DNA of 64,000 bases from Aselliscus stoliczkanus (lineage: Eukaryota; Chordata; Mammalia; Chiroptera; Hipposideridae). A model generated the notes under the pieces. It searched no databases and had not been told where the DNA came from. It saw only the letters and a program-made list of their open reading frames with translations. Both the position numbers and the translations under genes were made by a program. Location of the stretch: the NCBI GenBank assembly GCA_033961575.1, contig CM066741.1:1121715-1185714 (forward strand), written 5' to 3'. Positions 10,901-20,078 of this stretch are shown one piece after another (position 1 is the first letter of the stretch; every line of letters starts with the position of its first letter).

Positions 10901-11709
10901 CCGGACGCGTCCTCCCGCCGTGCGCTGCGCCTTCGCTCCTGCCGCCGCCGCCGCGCCGCCGCCTGTCGGCCCCGGGCCGCGACCGCAGCCCCGCACACGG
11001 CCGCACGGGCGCCCTTTGTGTCCCGGACGCTCCCCAGGCGCCGGCGACCCCCCCCGCCCCGAGCCAGGCACGATGGCGGACGCGGCCTGGCACCCGGCGA
11101 GCGCCCCGCTCCGGGGTCTCTTACGCAGGGACTGCACGGGCGGCGCGCGCGCGCGGGGGGGCGGGGCCGGCGTGCGCGCCGCGGCGGCCCGAGGGGCGGG
11201 GCCCGGGCCGCGTCACAACGCGCGCCCCCCCGCCCCCCCCGCGCTTTGTGACGCCCGAGCGCGGAAGCGGAACCCGCCGGCGGGGCGGGAGAAACCATCG
11301 GCCTCCGAAGGGAGGGGGGGGCTGCAGAGAGGACGAGCTCACAGGCCGCTTCCCAGAGGGGAGCCCGGATGTGCGCCCCTGGGCGGGGGCGGCGCAAAGT
11401 GCGGGGCGCACAGGCGCCCGCTGAACCCGCCTTGCGCGCCGGCCCCGGTGCCTCCGCGCCCCCCGCCGCTGCGCGTCCACGCTGGGCGCCCGGCGAGCGT
11501 GCCCCGGCGTCCCCTACGGGCCCTTGCTGCAGCAGGCCCCGCGCAACCCGAGGCCAGCGACGCGCGCCGGGAGGGCCGACCGCGCTGCCGCCTGTGCCCG
11601 GCTCCGGAGCCGCTCGTCTGCGCGGCAGCGCCAGCTGCGGGCGCCACATGCGAAGGCCCCTGCGCCTCAGTTTCCCCGGCTGTGAAAGGCCGTTAAAAGT
11701 CCAGTCTCA

Positions 11710-11805
11710 GGGCCGGCCGAGGGGCGCGGTGCTTAGGCGCTGGCTTGGGACGCCAGCGGCCCCGGTTCGGGTCCCAGCTGTGAGGGCCAGTGACACTGTC
11801 CTTAA
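11710..11805 (+). mobile_element. Short tRNA-derived SINE (copy 3)
   Basis: Inserted at the edge of the CpG island. The head GGGCCGGCCGAGGGGCGC and hairpin are intact. The flanks AAGTCCAGTCTC and AAGTCTAGTCTC are the target-site duplication with one change. Confidence 0.92.
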
Positions 11806-11819
11806 AAAACAAAACCAAA

Positions 11820-11949
11820 GAAGTCTAGTCTCCTTCCATCACTATACATTTTGGGTGGTGAGCATACAACGCAAGACGCAAATAATGTATGATACAGTCG
11901 TACACTTGAAACTTATATAATGTTACTAACCCATGTCGCCCTAATCCAC
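11820..11949 (+). mobile_element. L1 3' end fragment
   Basis: The run ACACTTGAAACTTATATAAT followed by GTTACTAACCCATGTCGCCC is the usual 3' end of bat and other laurasiatherian L1s. Confidence 0.6.
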
Positions 11950-12059
11950 TTTTTTTTTTTTTTTGAGGGCAGTGTCCCTGGCCCTCCTATGTGGGACCCG
12001 AACCGGGGCCGCTGGCGTCCCAAGCCAGCGCTTCACCACCGCGCCCCTCGGCCGGCCCC
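11950..12059 (-). mobile_element. Short tRNA-derived SINE (copy 4)
   Basis: The element is in reverse orientation, beginning with a T-run and GAGGGCAGTGTCCCTGGCCC and ending CGGCCGGCCCC. The flanks share CCCATGTC. It inserted into the L1 3' end next to copy 3. Confidence 0.9.
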
Positions 12060-13024
12060 ATGTCATTTTTTTAAAATGCCGTTAAAAAGACTGCTCGGGT
12101 TTCCTGGGTTGTCACGGATTAAAAGAATATATTTCCATGGTTTAGAACCATGTCTGGCTCATGGTTCTGTGTGTCTCAATAAAGGCGGTTCAATCGATGT
12201 CAGTTGAACAACATCAACAAAAACCCAAGTGGTGAGCACTGCCGTTATAGCCTCCATTCGTGAAGGGCCTGAAGCCAGCCATCCTCTGACTGCTCACCAT
12301 GGGCCACGCCTGCTCTGCGGCCAGGTCTGAAACCCCATCCCTAATGACGAATGCCAGGAACTGTGCCAAGGCTCCCTTCCGTGGCCTGGAATATGTTTTG
12401 TTTGGGGCATGGGGAAGTTATTATTACATCCATAGAATTCATAATATAATTATGTGCTATTTATAAATTGTCACAATCCCTATCATGCACAACTGCATTT
12501 TCCTCCTCCTTGATAAATTGTAGGGGCTGGGCTCAGAGGAGTTGGTCACTGAGAACAGAACCACACAGCCACAATGTGGAAAAGTCTGCCAGGGGCCTCC
12601 TAAATACACACCCCAAATTCTGTCTGAACTTGGTTTAAATCAATCACCATCTCGTCAGAAAAGTCTTTCTGAGGCCACCTTATCTAACTAGGACAGCCAT
12701 GACTGTTGCGCTTTCCTCACTCCCTGACATGGTGTATGCTTGCTTTTGAATTTTCTGTCTTGCCCCGCCCGAGACTAGGGATCTCTTCTCTTTGTTTATG
12801 TTGCATCCCCAGCTCCTAGAACAGTGCCGGGACATAGCAGGCACTCAATACATGTGTTCAGTACCGACATTGTTTTCCTGCCCTAGAGAAATACTAGAGC
12901 AACAAGATTTGGGCACATCCAGGGCAGCCCCAGAGGTAAAAATACAGTTCAACTCAACCATGTCTGAACACTTGTGTTTTTCATATTGTCAAAATGCAAC
13001 TGGGTACATTATTTTTTTAATCTT
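12060..13024. other. Intergenic, mostly unclassified; one L2-like relic
   Basis: No gene is seen. Around 12665-12860 the text GTTGCATCCCCAGCTCCTAG then GCAGGCACTCAATACATG matches the 3' part of L2 in sense orientation. The rest is not recognised. Confidence 0.5.
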
Positions 13025-13125
13025 CTAATTGTTTTCAGTTACGGTTGACATTCAATATTATTTTAGTTTCAAGTGTACAGCATAGTAGTTAAACGTTCAT
13101 ATAACGTACGAAGTGGTCCCCCCCA
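13025..13125 (-). mobile_element. L1 3' end fragment, antisense
   Basis: The phrase GTTGACATTCAATATTATTT followed by AGTTTCAAGTGTACAGCATA is the reverse complement of an L1 3' tail. Confidence 0.65.
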
Positions 13126-13139
13126 ATCCGTCTCAACTG

Positions 13140-13640
13140 GGTAAATTTTAAAGATCTAATTGGCTTTATCGACAGATTCATGAATCGGGCAGCATCCCAT
13201 CTATTGGGTTGTCAGAAAAGCAATGACCTATTTTGCAACAAAAACCAGAAAAATGTGCTGACTTTTCCAACAACCCAATAGTAGAGAGGAGCCCCACCGA
13301 GCTGTAGACACGTAATCCCGGGCATTTTCTGGAAAGCTGAAACTGCCATTCGGTTAAGTAGTAAATCCTGTTTACTGACGTAGGGCCTAACACAAGTAAC
13401 TCCATGTCGCGCCTGTGGTCTCTTTTGAAACAGTATATAACAAATTTCTCCCACCTTTATCTTCTTTGGTAACTCACCAAAAGTTTCTTGTTCTTGGGTC
13501 CTCTTCAGAATGGCTGCTTTTCTTGAAAAAACCTTCATGTGAATGAAAAGGGGGAAAATTACATCTAATGAAAGAAAAACTGGACAAGGTGAAGTGTGAG
13601 GCTGTACCCTTTCACTAGTCTTTGGCTCCACCCTTGGCAC
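13140..13640. mobile_element. Possible LTR-derived repeat carrying a mariner-like insertion
   Basis: The text CTAATTGGCTTTATCGACAG, ATTCATGAATCGGGCAGCAT and further downstream AACAGTATATAACAAATTTC has the look of an endogenous retroviral LTR with a TATA-like box. It is interrupted at 13202-13280 by a palindromic element. The family was not identified. No viral coding sequence is present. Confidence 0.35.
13202..13280. mobile_element. Mariner-like palindromic MITE (copy 1)
   Basis: Near-perfect terminal inverted repeats TATTGGGTTGTC and GACAACCCAATA style ends (here CAACAACCCAATA), about 79 bp in total, bounded by TA. The organisation (TA target, long imperfect palindrome, no coding capacity) resembles MADE1-type mariner derivatives. 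Confidence 0.8.
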
Positions 13641-13756
13641 CTAATTTAATACTAATTTAATCAGCTTGATGGGAATCAAAGGAGGCCACCCCACTAGGGT
13701 GGAGTGGATCAGAGCCCTGACAAAAGAAAAGTATGTGTCCTTGGAAAGAATTCACA

Positions 13757-14113
13757 GCGAAAGCTTGAACAACACAGGGTTCAGTGGTGCCCAGAGCAGT
13801 GGGAAATCCACATGTATTGCTGACTCCTCCATCCCTTGGTTCCCATCGGGGTTGGTTCCAGTCCCTGACCCCCACACTAAAATCCTGGGATGCTCCAGTC
13901 CCTTGTGGAAAACGGCATAGAACTATACATACAGTTGGTCCTCCCCACCCTCGGATTCCCAACCGCAGATCAAAAATACTGTTTCAGTCTGTGGCTGGTT
14001 GAATCAGATTCAAAACCCAGGTATACGGAAGGCCGACTGTGCATTTATTGATAAAGGTCAGCGTATAAGTGGACCTGAGCCGTTCAAACCCACGTTGTTC
14101 ACCGGTCAACCGT
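13757..14113. mobile_element. Tigger1/MER2-type DNA transposon relic
   Basis: The left end CTTGAACAACACAGGGTTCA and the right end, reverse-complementing to GGTGAACAACGTGGGTTTGA, match pogo-like Tigger terminal repeats. Internal phrases (ACAGTTGGTCCTCC, CCAACCGCAGATC) fit the same family. It is a non-autonomous deletion copy without a transposase frame. Confidence 0.75.
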
Positions 14114-14179
14114 AGCTGGTGCTGCAATTTGACCCAACCATCCTCCTCACTCAAGAGCCCTTTTAAAAAAAACCTTGAT

Positions 14180-14285
14180 GGCCGGCCGAGGGGCGCGGTG
14201 GTTAAGCGCTGGCTTGGGAAGCCAGCGGCCCCGGTTCGGTCCCACATAGGAGGGCCAGGGACACTGCCCTCAAAAAAATAAATAA
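14180..14285 (+). mobile_element. Short tRNA-derived SINE (copy 5)
   Basis: Complete copy with head GGCCGGCCGAGGGGCGC, hairpin, and 3' GGGACACTGCCCTC plus an AAATA tail. The flanks AAAAACCTTGATG and AAAACCCCTTGGT are roughly duplicated. Confidence 0.88.
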
Positions 14286-15599
14286 ATTAAAAAAACCCCT
14301 TGGTTCACCCTGGACACGCTTATTTATGGAGACCCCACATCATATCACATCAAACAGGTCAAAATGCAACTACAACCCACATTAAATATAGTTATGAAGA
14401 GATTTAACTGAGTTGCTTGGCTGATTGACTAAATGTTACATTTGGTCCGTTTTATTAAATTCCTTTCCTAACCTTAATTTTGTAGATTTCCTTTAGTAAT
14501 ACGGAGCTGGTCTCCCTGCTACTTCTCTTACCCCCAGTATTCCTGTAAGCTCTGGAAGGCCTTTGGTCCTGTAGCCACAATAAATGAAGCGCCCCTTTCC
14601 AAGCTCCTCCTAAGGAATGATTCTGCCGCCCCTGCTCCCTAGGATTCCAAACCCTGGTCACCCTCAAACACACTGCACCCTCACACCTCCACCAAACGCA
14701 TGCACTTAGTAGATCTCCTGCCTCATTGCCTTGTGCCAAAATTTGGTTCTGAGATCAGAACTGGGGGACCCCAGAAGCTCTCCACCTGTCTCCTGCACGG
14801 TGTTTGCAGGGCTACCCAGCCTCAGGAAGTCAGTTAGAAGCTTTTATACCCACTTATAATCGAATCCCACCACAGCCACAACAGTGTGACATCAGCAGCT
14901 TCTGAGTCTGGCTTCCACGTTGTCAGCCCAGATTCACCAAAGGTATGTCCCTTATGTCACCAGTGTATCTTCCCCAGATGGTTGGCTGCCTGCATATTTC
15001 ATTTCCTTAATATTGCAGCCTACAGAAAGTTTTGCATTTTTATGTAATGAAAGCCCTCAATCTTTCTTCCTTCATGGTTTCTCCCTGTACTTGTATACTT
15101 TAAAAAAGCACTTCTTAAGCCAATCAACACCCACTTTAGGTATTTATGTTTCCTTCTATTTCTTGTATAGGCCTCATGATTTTAAATGAAACTCTGTAAT
15201 CTATTTGAATTGTTTTGTGTAGAGGGTATATAATATAAAGTAAAGATCATTTTATCCTTTTTTAAGCTGCAAAATATATTATTAAGAAAGAAGAAAATGT
15301 AAAATGTGTATACTACGGTTTGATGCAAATGCACATATGGTTTATCAAGGGAGTTTCTATCTTTTGCTTTTTAACTATTTATGTTTTATGGTGATTTACA
15401 ACAGATGGGATGCTTTCTTAGTTTTGAGAAGATTTTTGCTGCATTACAGCTGACTCCTCTTTGTTTTGTCTTCTTCGCAACATTTTAAGATGCCTTCAAT
15501 TTGTTGAGAGCTACAGGTTACGGATTAAGTCATCATGTGAATGGAGTGTTTGAAAATCGATGTGAGCAATCTATTGTTTCCCCACGGTTAAAACATTTA
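14286..15599. other. Intergenic, unclassified, partly LINE-like
   Basis: No gene or clear repeat boundary. The AT-rich part around 14950-15500 reads like an old antisense LINE. The rest is unrecognised. Confidence 0.35.
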
Positions 15600-16345
15600 G
15601 TCATTCAACGCGTCTTCAAATGGCAAAATGAAAAAGTTTGACCCTACCTTGTGTGGGAGATGGGGCTCAGTGGGACCTCCTGTGATTACCGGAACCGTCA
15701 TTTGGGGAAACCATTTGGCACTCTCCTGCCAATTGGAGTATCCCTATGCCCTATGGATCAGTAGCCCCACTCCTGGTTATACGACCAAGGCAAAATTCAA
15801 CTCCTGTGTTTTTGCACAAGACTTTCACAGAGGCTCTCTTTTCAATAGTGAAAAACCAAAAGAACCCAAATGTCCGTGGTAAGAGAAGAAATAAATACAT
15901 TACAGCCTATCCAGAGAGGGGGATATGATACGAAAACAACTGAGACGCAGTTACACACAGCAACGTGGTGGGGCGAGGGAGGGCGGGTCTTTTTAGCTGT
16001 TCTTGAGTCAAAAAAGCAAGTGTCAGAACATGACAGATTGTATGAATCTACCCTTTCTATGAATTTCAAAAACAAGTAAAATGAAACAATACATGGTTTA
16101 GCTAGGTATACAAATGTAACGCATCGGGAAAGAGAGGACTGGGAAACACAAAATGCAGCCTAGGGATTACCTCCAAGAGGGAAGGGTGAGACAGGTGAGG
16201 AGTCCAGAGGAGGTGTGAGTTATTGGTAATGCTCTAGTTCTTGGGTGGAATGACAGGTATTCGTGATTTTCCTGAAAATAGACCAAAAAAGGGAGAATAA
16301 TGACCCTACAAGGCAGCCATGCAAAGAATGATGATGACAAGAGGT
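15600..16345 (+). mobile_element. LINE (L1/HAL1) 3' region, sense
   Basis: The phrases CCCACTCCTGGTTATACGAC, CAATAGTGAAAAACCAAAAG and GAACCCAAATGTCCGTGGTA are the decayed C-terminal ORF2/3' UTR of L1-type elements. The following TAGGGATTACCTCCAAGAGG is its 3' UTR. Old copy with many stops. Confidence 0.7.
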
Positions 16346-16379
16346 CATAGGATCAGGATTGGAAGGAATCCATTAACAT

Positions 16380-16760
16380 GCTCCCCTAGGCGCTTCCCTC
16401 CCTCCTCCCCACTGCCAGCCAAGAATGTCACAAACACTCAGACAGCAAAATGAAGTCCCCGAGAGACACGAAAATTAGCCTGGCTCCCCGAACTCTTTCG
16501 CAGCTCCTAATGCCATAATGACAAATAAAACTCATGTTTTACTCACCCTTTCCTAATTTGGTTCTAGTTTTCTTCTGTTGCGATCAGACGGGGGACTCGG
16601 CCATCAGATTCCCGGTGACCTGGAGCCGGAACACACCGCCAGCGACCTCACGTTATCCCGTGTCTTCGAGCTTCGCTCCGCCCTGGACAAATGGGACTCA
16701 ACACCAGGAATAGTCTTAAGAGGTGAGGCCTCATAAAAGCGCCAGAAACATTCCCTAGAG
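16380..16760 (+). mobile_element. Possible solo LTR remnant
   Basis: TGTCACAAACACTCAG at 16427, then ACAAATAAAACTCATGTTTT (AATAAA near 16523) and TTCTGTTGCGATCAGACGGG resemble the U3-R-U5 order of a gammaretrovirus-like LTR. No primer-binding site or coding sequence follows. This is a guess from layout. Confidence 0.3.
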
Positions 16761-17394
16761 GCAGCCCTACGCCATGCTGGCTTCTCCTGAGAATTCAAAG
16801 GCTTTAGGTAAACAGGAAGGCAGAGAAGGAATGGGACTGTGACTGTGCTAGAGCTCAGGCAAAGCACAGAATCTCGAAGCCTCTTCTTCATTGGGCAAAC
16901 CCGACTCATTCATTCTCCCACACATGAAGTATGTCAGGAGTGCCGGTGTGTGCCAGGCACGGTGCTGGGAGCAAATCAAAGTCCCTGCCTGCCAGGGGGT
17001 TCCCTGTAAGTGAAGGAAGACACGTACTTTTAGCAGCTCCCAAAGGTACTGTGTCATCTTGGGAAAGTAGCTTAACTTCGCTGGCTTTTCATTTCCTCTA
17101 GGGCCTGTATCATGGGCCCTGTGACGTGGGTTTCGGAAGGGCACTCGGAAGGGCGCTGTGCTTGGTTTAGGGATCTGCTGTTGCTGCCTTGGCATTCTTC
17201 ACACGTCATCCTCATTTTCATTGTGTGCTGAGCCTCACAAATTATGTAGTTGGCCTTGATTTCTTGATTTGAGATACAGTTTCGTGCCTCCCTAGAAACA
17301 GAAACAGAGGTTGGAGGAGGAGAAAACGAGAGATAATGTTCAGTGGGCATTCGAGTTTCCGTTTTGCCAGATGAAAAAGTTCTAGAAATCTGGT
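16760..17394. other. Intergenic with MIR/L2-like shreds
   Basis: Around 16920-17100 the text TGTGCCAGGCACGGTGCTGG and later GTGTCATCTTGGGAAAGTAG are MIR/L2-type phrases. No gene seen. Confidence 0.4.
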
Positions 17395-17455
17395 GCAGCA
17401 AAACGTGACTATATTTAACACTATGGAACTGTACTCTTAAAAATGGTTCACACGG
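17395..17455 (+). mobile_element. LINE 3' end split by SINE insertions
   Basis: GGAACTGTACTCTTAAAAAT followed by GGTTCACACGG is a common L1/HAL1 3' tail. The text resumes after the SINE block at about 17945. Confidence 0.6.
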
Positions 17456-17815
17456 GGGCTGGCCAAGTGGCTCAGTTGGTTAAGAGCTTGCTCACGAGTA
17501 TGAGCTCTGAGCAACAGGGTCGCCGGTTCGATTCCCACATGAGCCAGTGAGCTGTGCCTGAGCTGAGCTGCTGCTGAGCTGCCAACAGGTGGCAGGATGG
17601 CTCAGCTGGTGAGAGCACGTGCTCCTAACAACAAGGTTGCCTGTTGGACTCCTGCATGGGATGGTGGGCTATGCCCACCTGCAACTAATTGAACATGTCA
17701 CCTTGAGCTGAGCTAGCTGCGCCCTCCACAACGAAGATGGAAGGACAACAACTTGGCTGTTCCCCTCCCCCAATTCCCCAATAAAAATAAAAAAAAAAAT
17801 TTCTCTTTAAAAAAA
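17456..17815 (+). mobile_element. Ves-type bat SINE, long (dimeric) form
   Basis: The tRNA-like head GGGGCTGGCCAAGTGGCTCA leads to a first GGTTCGATTCCCACATGAGC box B. A second module follows (GGATGGCTCAGCTGGTGAGA, CTGTTGGACTCC), then ACAACAACTTGGCTGTTCCC and CCCCAATAAAAATA. This order is characteristic of Ves SINEs of bats and is the main taxonomic clue in the window. Confidence 0.88.
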
Positions 17816-17826
17816 GAAAAACACGG

Positions 17827-17941
17827 CTGGGCCGGCTGAGTGGCGTGGTGGTTGAGCGCTGGCTTGGGAAGCCAGCGGCCCCGGTTCGGATCCCACATGT
17901 GAGGGCCAGTGACACTGCCCTCAAAAACAAACAAAAAAAAA
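17827..17941 (+). mobile_element. Short tRNA-derived SINE (copy 6)
   Basis: Inserted directly behind the A-rich tail of the Ves SINE. Head GGGCCGGCTGAGTGGCGT, hairpin, GGTTCGGATCCC and the GTGACACTGCCC end are intact. The flank ACACGG recurs after the tail. Confidence 0.9.
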
Positions 17942-19603
17942 CCATGACTCACACGGTACATTTGGTGTCACTTGTTTAAACAAACAAAAAAAAGAAATAG
18001 AACCTCCCTCATGGGGTTATTGAGTCAATTCCATGACAGCTCCTGAAGCACCATTTGTGCGCTGTTTGGGAAAGAAATTCAAGTGGCAAATGCTAGCAAT
18101 GTCTCTGAAGTACTTACAGCTCAGCTAACACAAGGCGACCAGCACCTATGGCTGCCGCGTGGCCACGCGCTTCCTCCCCACCACGCCCTGTGTGCCAAGC
18201 ACTTTTTTTTTTTTTTTTTTTTGCCGAGCACTTTTGATGCAATCATCCTCAGTCCTCCCAAGAATCCTTTGACTCGGTCCCAATGTCATTCCCGTTTTAT
18301 AAACGCGGCGATGAGGTTCAGACAGGTGAAGTGACACGCTTGAGGTCACACTGGAATCACGATTTGAAGTGGGGTGTGCCTGGGGGGAGGGCAATCTCCC
18401 AACCGCTGACAATTTGGGGGCCTAGGTGTCCCCTGAAAGGGCCCAAGGGAAGGGGCTGCCTCTCTCCCAGCAGCAAATCTGGCCCACTGCCAGCACACCG
18501 CCAACACACCCTGCTGATCCCGCGTTATCTCTGGTCTCCGGTTTTTATCTCCTAGATTAGGTTCCCTGAGGGCACAGACCTCAGGGCTTCATCTGTGTCT
18601 TCCCTAAGGCACCTGGCCTGTGCTGGGGAATTATCTGTGGGCCCCAATGACTCCTGATAAGTGTCTGGCTTCTCCAGCAGTAACACGTGTGGCAAAGGCC
18701 TTGAATCCCCATCATATTCCTGACGGTCCAGTTCAAATGGGGGCGCCTGTGCGTACATAAGCCTTCGCTCAGGCTTCGTGCATGCCCCTCCCCGACTCTG
18801 AACCAGGACTGCCGGGCCCACAGGCCTGGCACTGGCCTCATTTATCATGCACTGTCTCACTTATCGTCACCGCCATCCCGTGAGATAGGCGTCATTCTTC
18901 TCTGGTTTTATACAGAGGAACGCTGAGGCTCAGAGAGGAAGCCCCAGGTCACAGCTGGCAGTGACTCAAACCCCCGGCAGGTGCTCCTGGTGGCGACTGT
19001 CACAGCTGTGCCTCTCGGGTCTGTCCCTCGCCTTCAGTTTGCTGCTGTTGGTCCTGGAGAACACGGGTCGAGACGGGCTGGGAAACAGGATAAAAGCATT
19101 AGTTCGTCTCACAGATACTTGTGGAGTGACAGCTCGTCCCTGGCACGGGGGTAGGCACTCAGGGGTGGAGCAGTGAACGCGACAGGCCAGGCTGTGCTAT
19201 CCTGGAGTTTCCGTCCTGGTGTGGGAGAGACCCAGTAAGCAACCAGACAGGCAAAGAGGAGGTGTCACTGTAGAAGGTGCCAAGTACCATGAAGAAGATA
19301 AAACAGGGTGGGCGAGACAGAGAGGGATGAGGGCTGGCGAGGGTGGCAGCACAGGATGGTCAGGAAAGGCTTCTGGGAGGAGGCGATGTTTCAGCTGGCA
19401 TTTGAATGACAAGGAAGTGTTAGCCAGGTGAGGCTCTAAGAGGAGTTTCCCAGGGCGGGGTGGGGGGGACGGTGAATGGAAGTGTAAGAGTCATGAGGTG
19501 CAATCCAGGAATAGTCAGGAGGCCGGCGTCGCTGGAGCGTGGGTAATGATGGGGACAGACAGGGCTTAGGCCAGAGAGAACATCCAGAGAGAAAACCATA
19601 ACA
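17942..19603. other. Intergenic patchwork of MIR/L2 relics
   Basis: MIR-like text at about 18225-18365 (GTTTTATAAACGCGGCGATG, then GAAGTGACACGCTTGAGGTC) and 18860-18965 (GAGGCTCAGAGAGGAAGCCC). L2-like text at 18550-18640 and an old repeat at 19110-19430. No gene seen. Confidence 0.5.
18193..18235 (-). mobile_element. Poly(T)-only retroinsertion
   Basis: A 20-T run (18203-18222) lies between TGCCAAGCACTTTT (18193-18206) and TGCCGAGCACTTTT (18222-18235), which look like a target-site duplication. This is what an extremely 5'-truncated, antisense retrotransposition product would leave. Confidence 0.55.
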
Positions 19604-19618
19604 GCCATTTGAACTTTT

Positions 19619-20064
19619 TTTTTTTTTTTTTTAAAGATTTTATTGGGGAATTGGGGGAGGGGAACAGCGTTGGGGAATCGGGGAAGGGGAACAGACAAGT
19701 TGCTGTCTTTTTGTTCTGCAGTTTAGTTGCGGTGGATGTTGCTTCACTGTTGGTATCATCATTGCGCTCTTCCCGGATGAGGCAGATCGGTCGCCGGCCT
19801 CTGGATGTCGCTCACTGCGGCTATTGGCAGCTCACGCTGGCTGCCAGCCGCTCACGCTGGCTGCGGGCCACTCACTGCAGCCTATGGCAGCCCACTGCAG
19901 CAGGGGCTGCAGCCTACACCATCACCGGGGCTCGCACAGCCCAGCTCCAGGTGGAGCTGTTGTTAGCTGTAGAGGGCAGTGTCACTGGCCCTCATGTGGG
20001 ATCCGAACCGGGGCCGCTGGCATCCCAAAACCAGCGCTTAACCAATGCGCCACTCGGCTGGCCC
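19619..20064 (-). mobile_element. Composite tRNA-SINE, about 430 bp (copy 1)
   Basis: Reading the minus strand: the same tRNA-like head as the short SINE (GGGCCAGCCGAGTGGCGC) and its ACTGCCCTC end, then about 300 bp of body absent from the short SINE, then the Ves-like tail GTTCCCCTTCCCC...CCAATAAAATCTTT. Target-site duplication CCATTTGAACTTTT at 19605-19618 and 20065-20078. The antisense strand of the body is open over most of its length, which explains the 158-codon frame here. Confidence 0.88.
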
Positions 20065-20078
20065 CCATTTGAACTTTT

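Larger units (their letters stand above)
10000..11690 (-). promoter_or_regulatory. RBBP6: CpG-island promoter of RBBP6
   Basis: GC and CpG content rise sharply at about 10.0 kb and fall near 11.69 kb. The island covers coding exon 1 and the region upstream of the ATG (10465). It holds (CCG)n runs near 10790-10816 and 10873-10896, GC boxes (GGGGCGGGG), a YY1-type ATGGCGG at 11073-11079, TGACG half-sites in inverted arrangement (11211-11218 and 11246-11253), and two adjacent ETS-type GGAA cores at 11261-11272. No TATA box is evident. The transcription start cannot be fixed from sequence; islands of this kind usually start at several sites and often also fire upstream antisense RNA. Confidence 0.85.

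Noticed and set aside
9830..11696. Very long open frames (473, 410 and 336 codons) in the CpG island on both strands
   Set aside because: They are rich in Ala, Arg, Pro and Gly with no domain, overlap in several frames and both strands, and come from low stop density in GC-rich DNA. The real coding part is only 10300-10465 on the minus strand.
13140..13640. Endogenous retrovirus with genes
   Set aside because: Only an LTR-like stretch is suggested; no gag, pol or env reading frame is visible on either strand.
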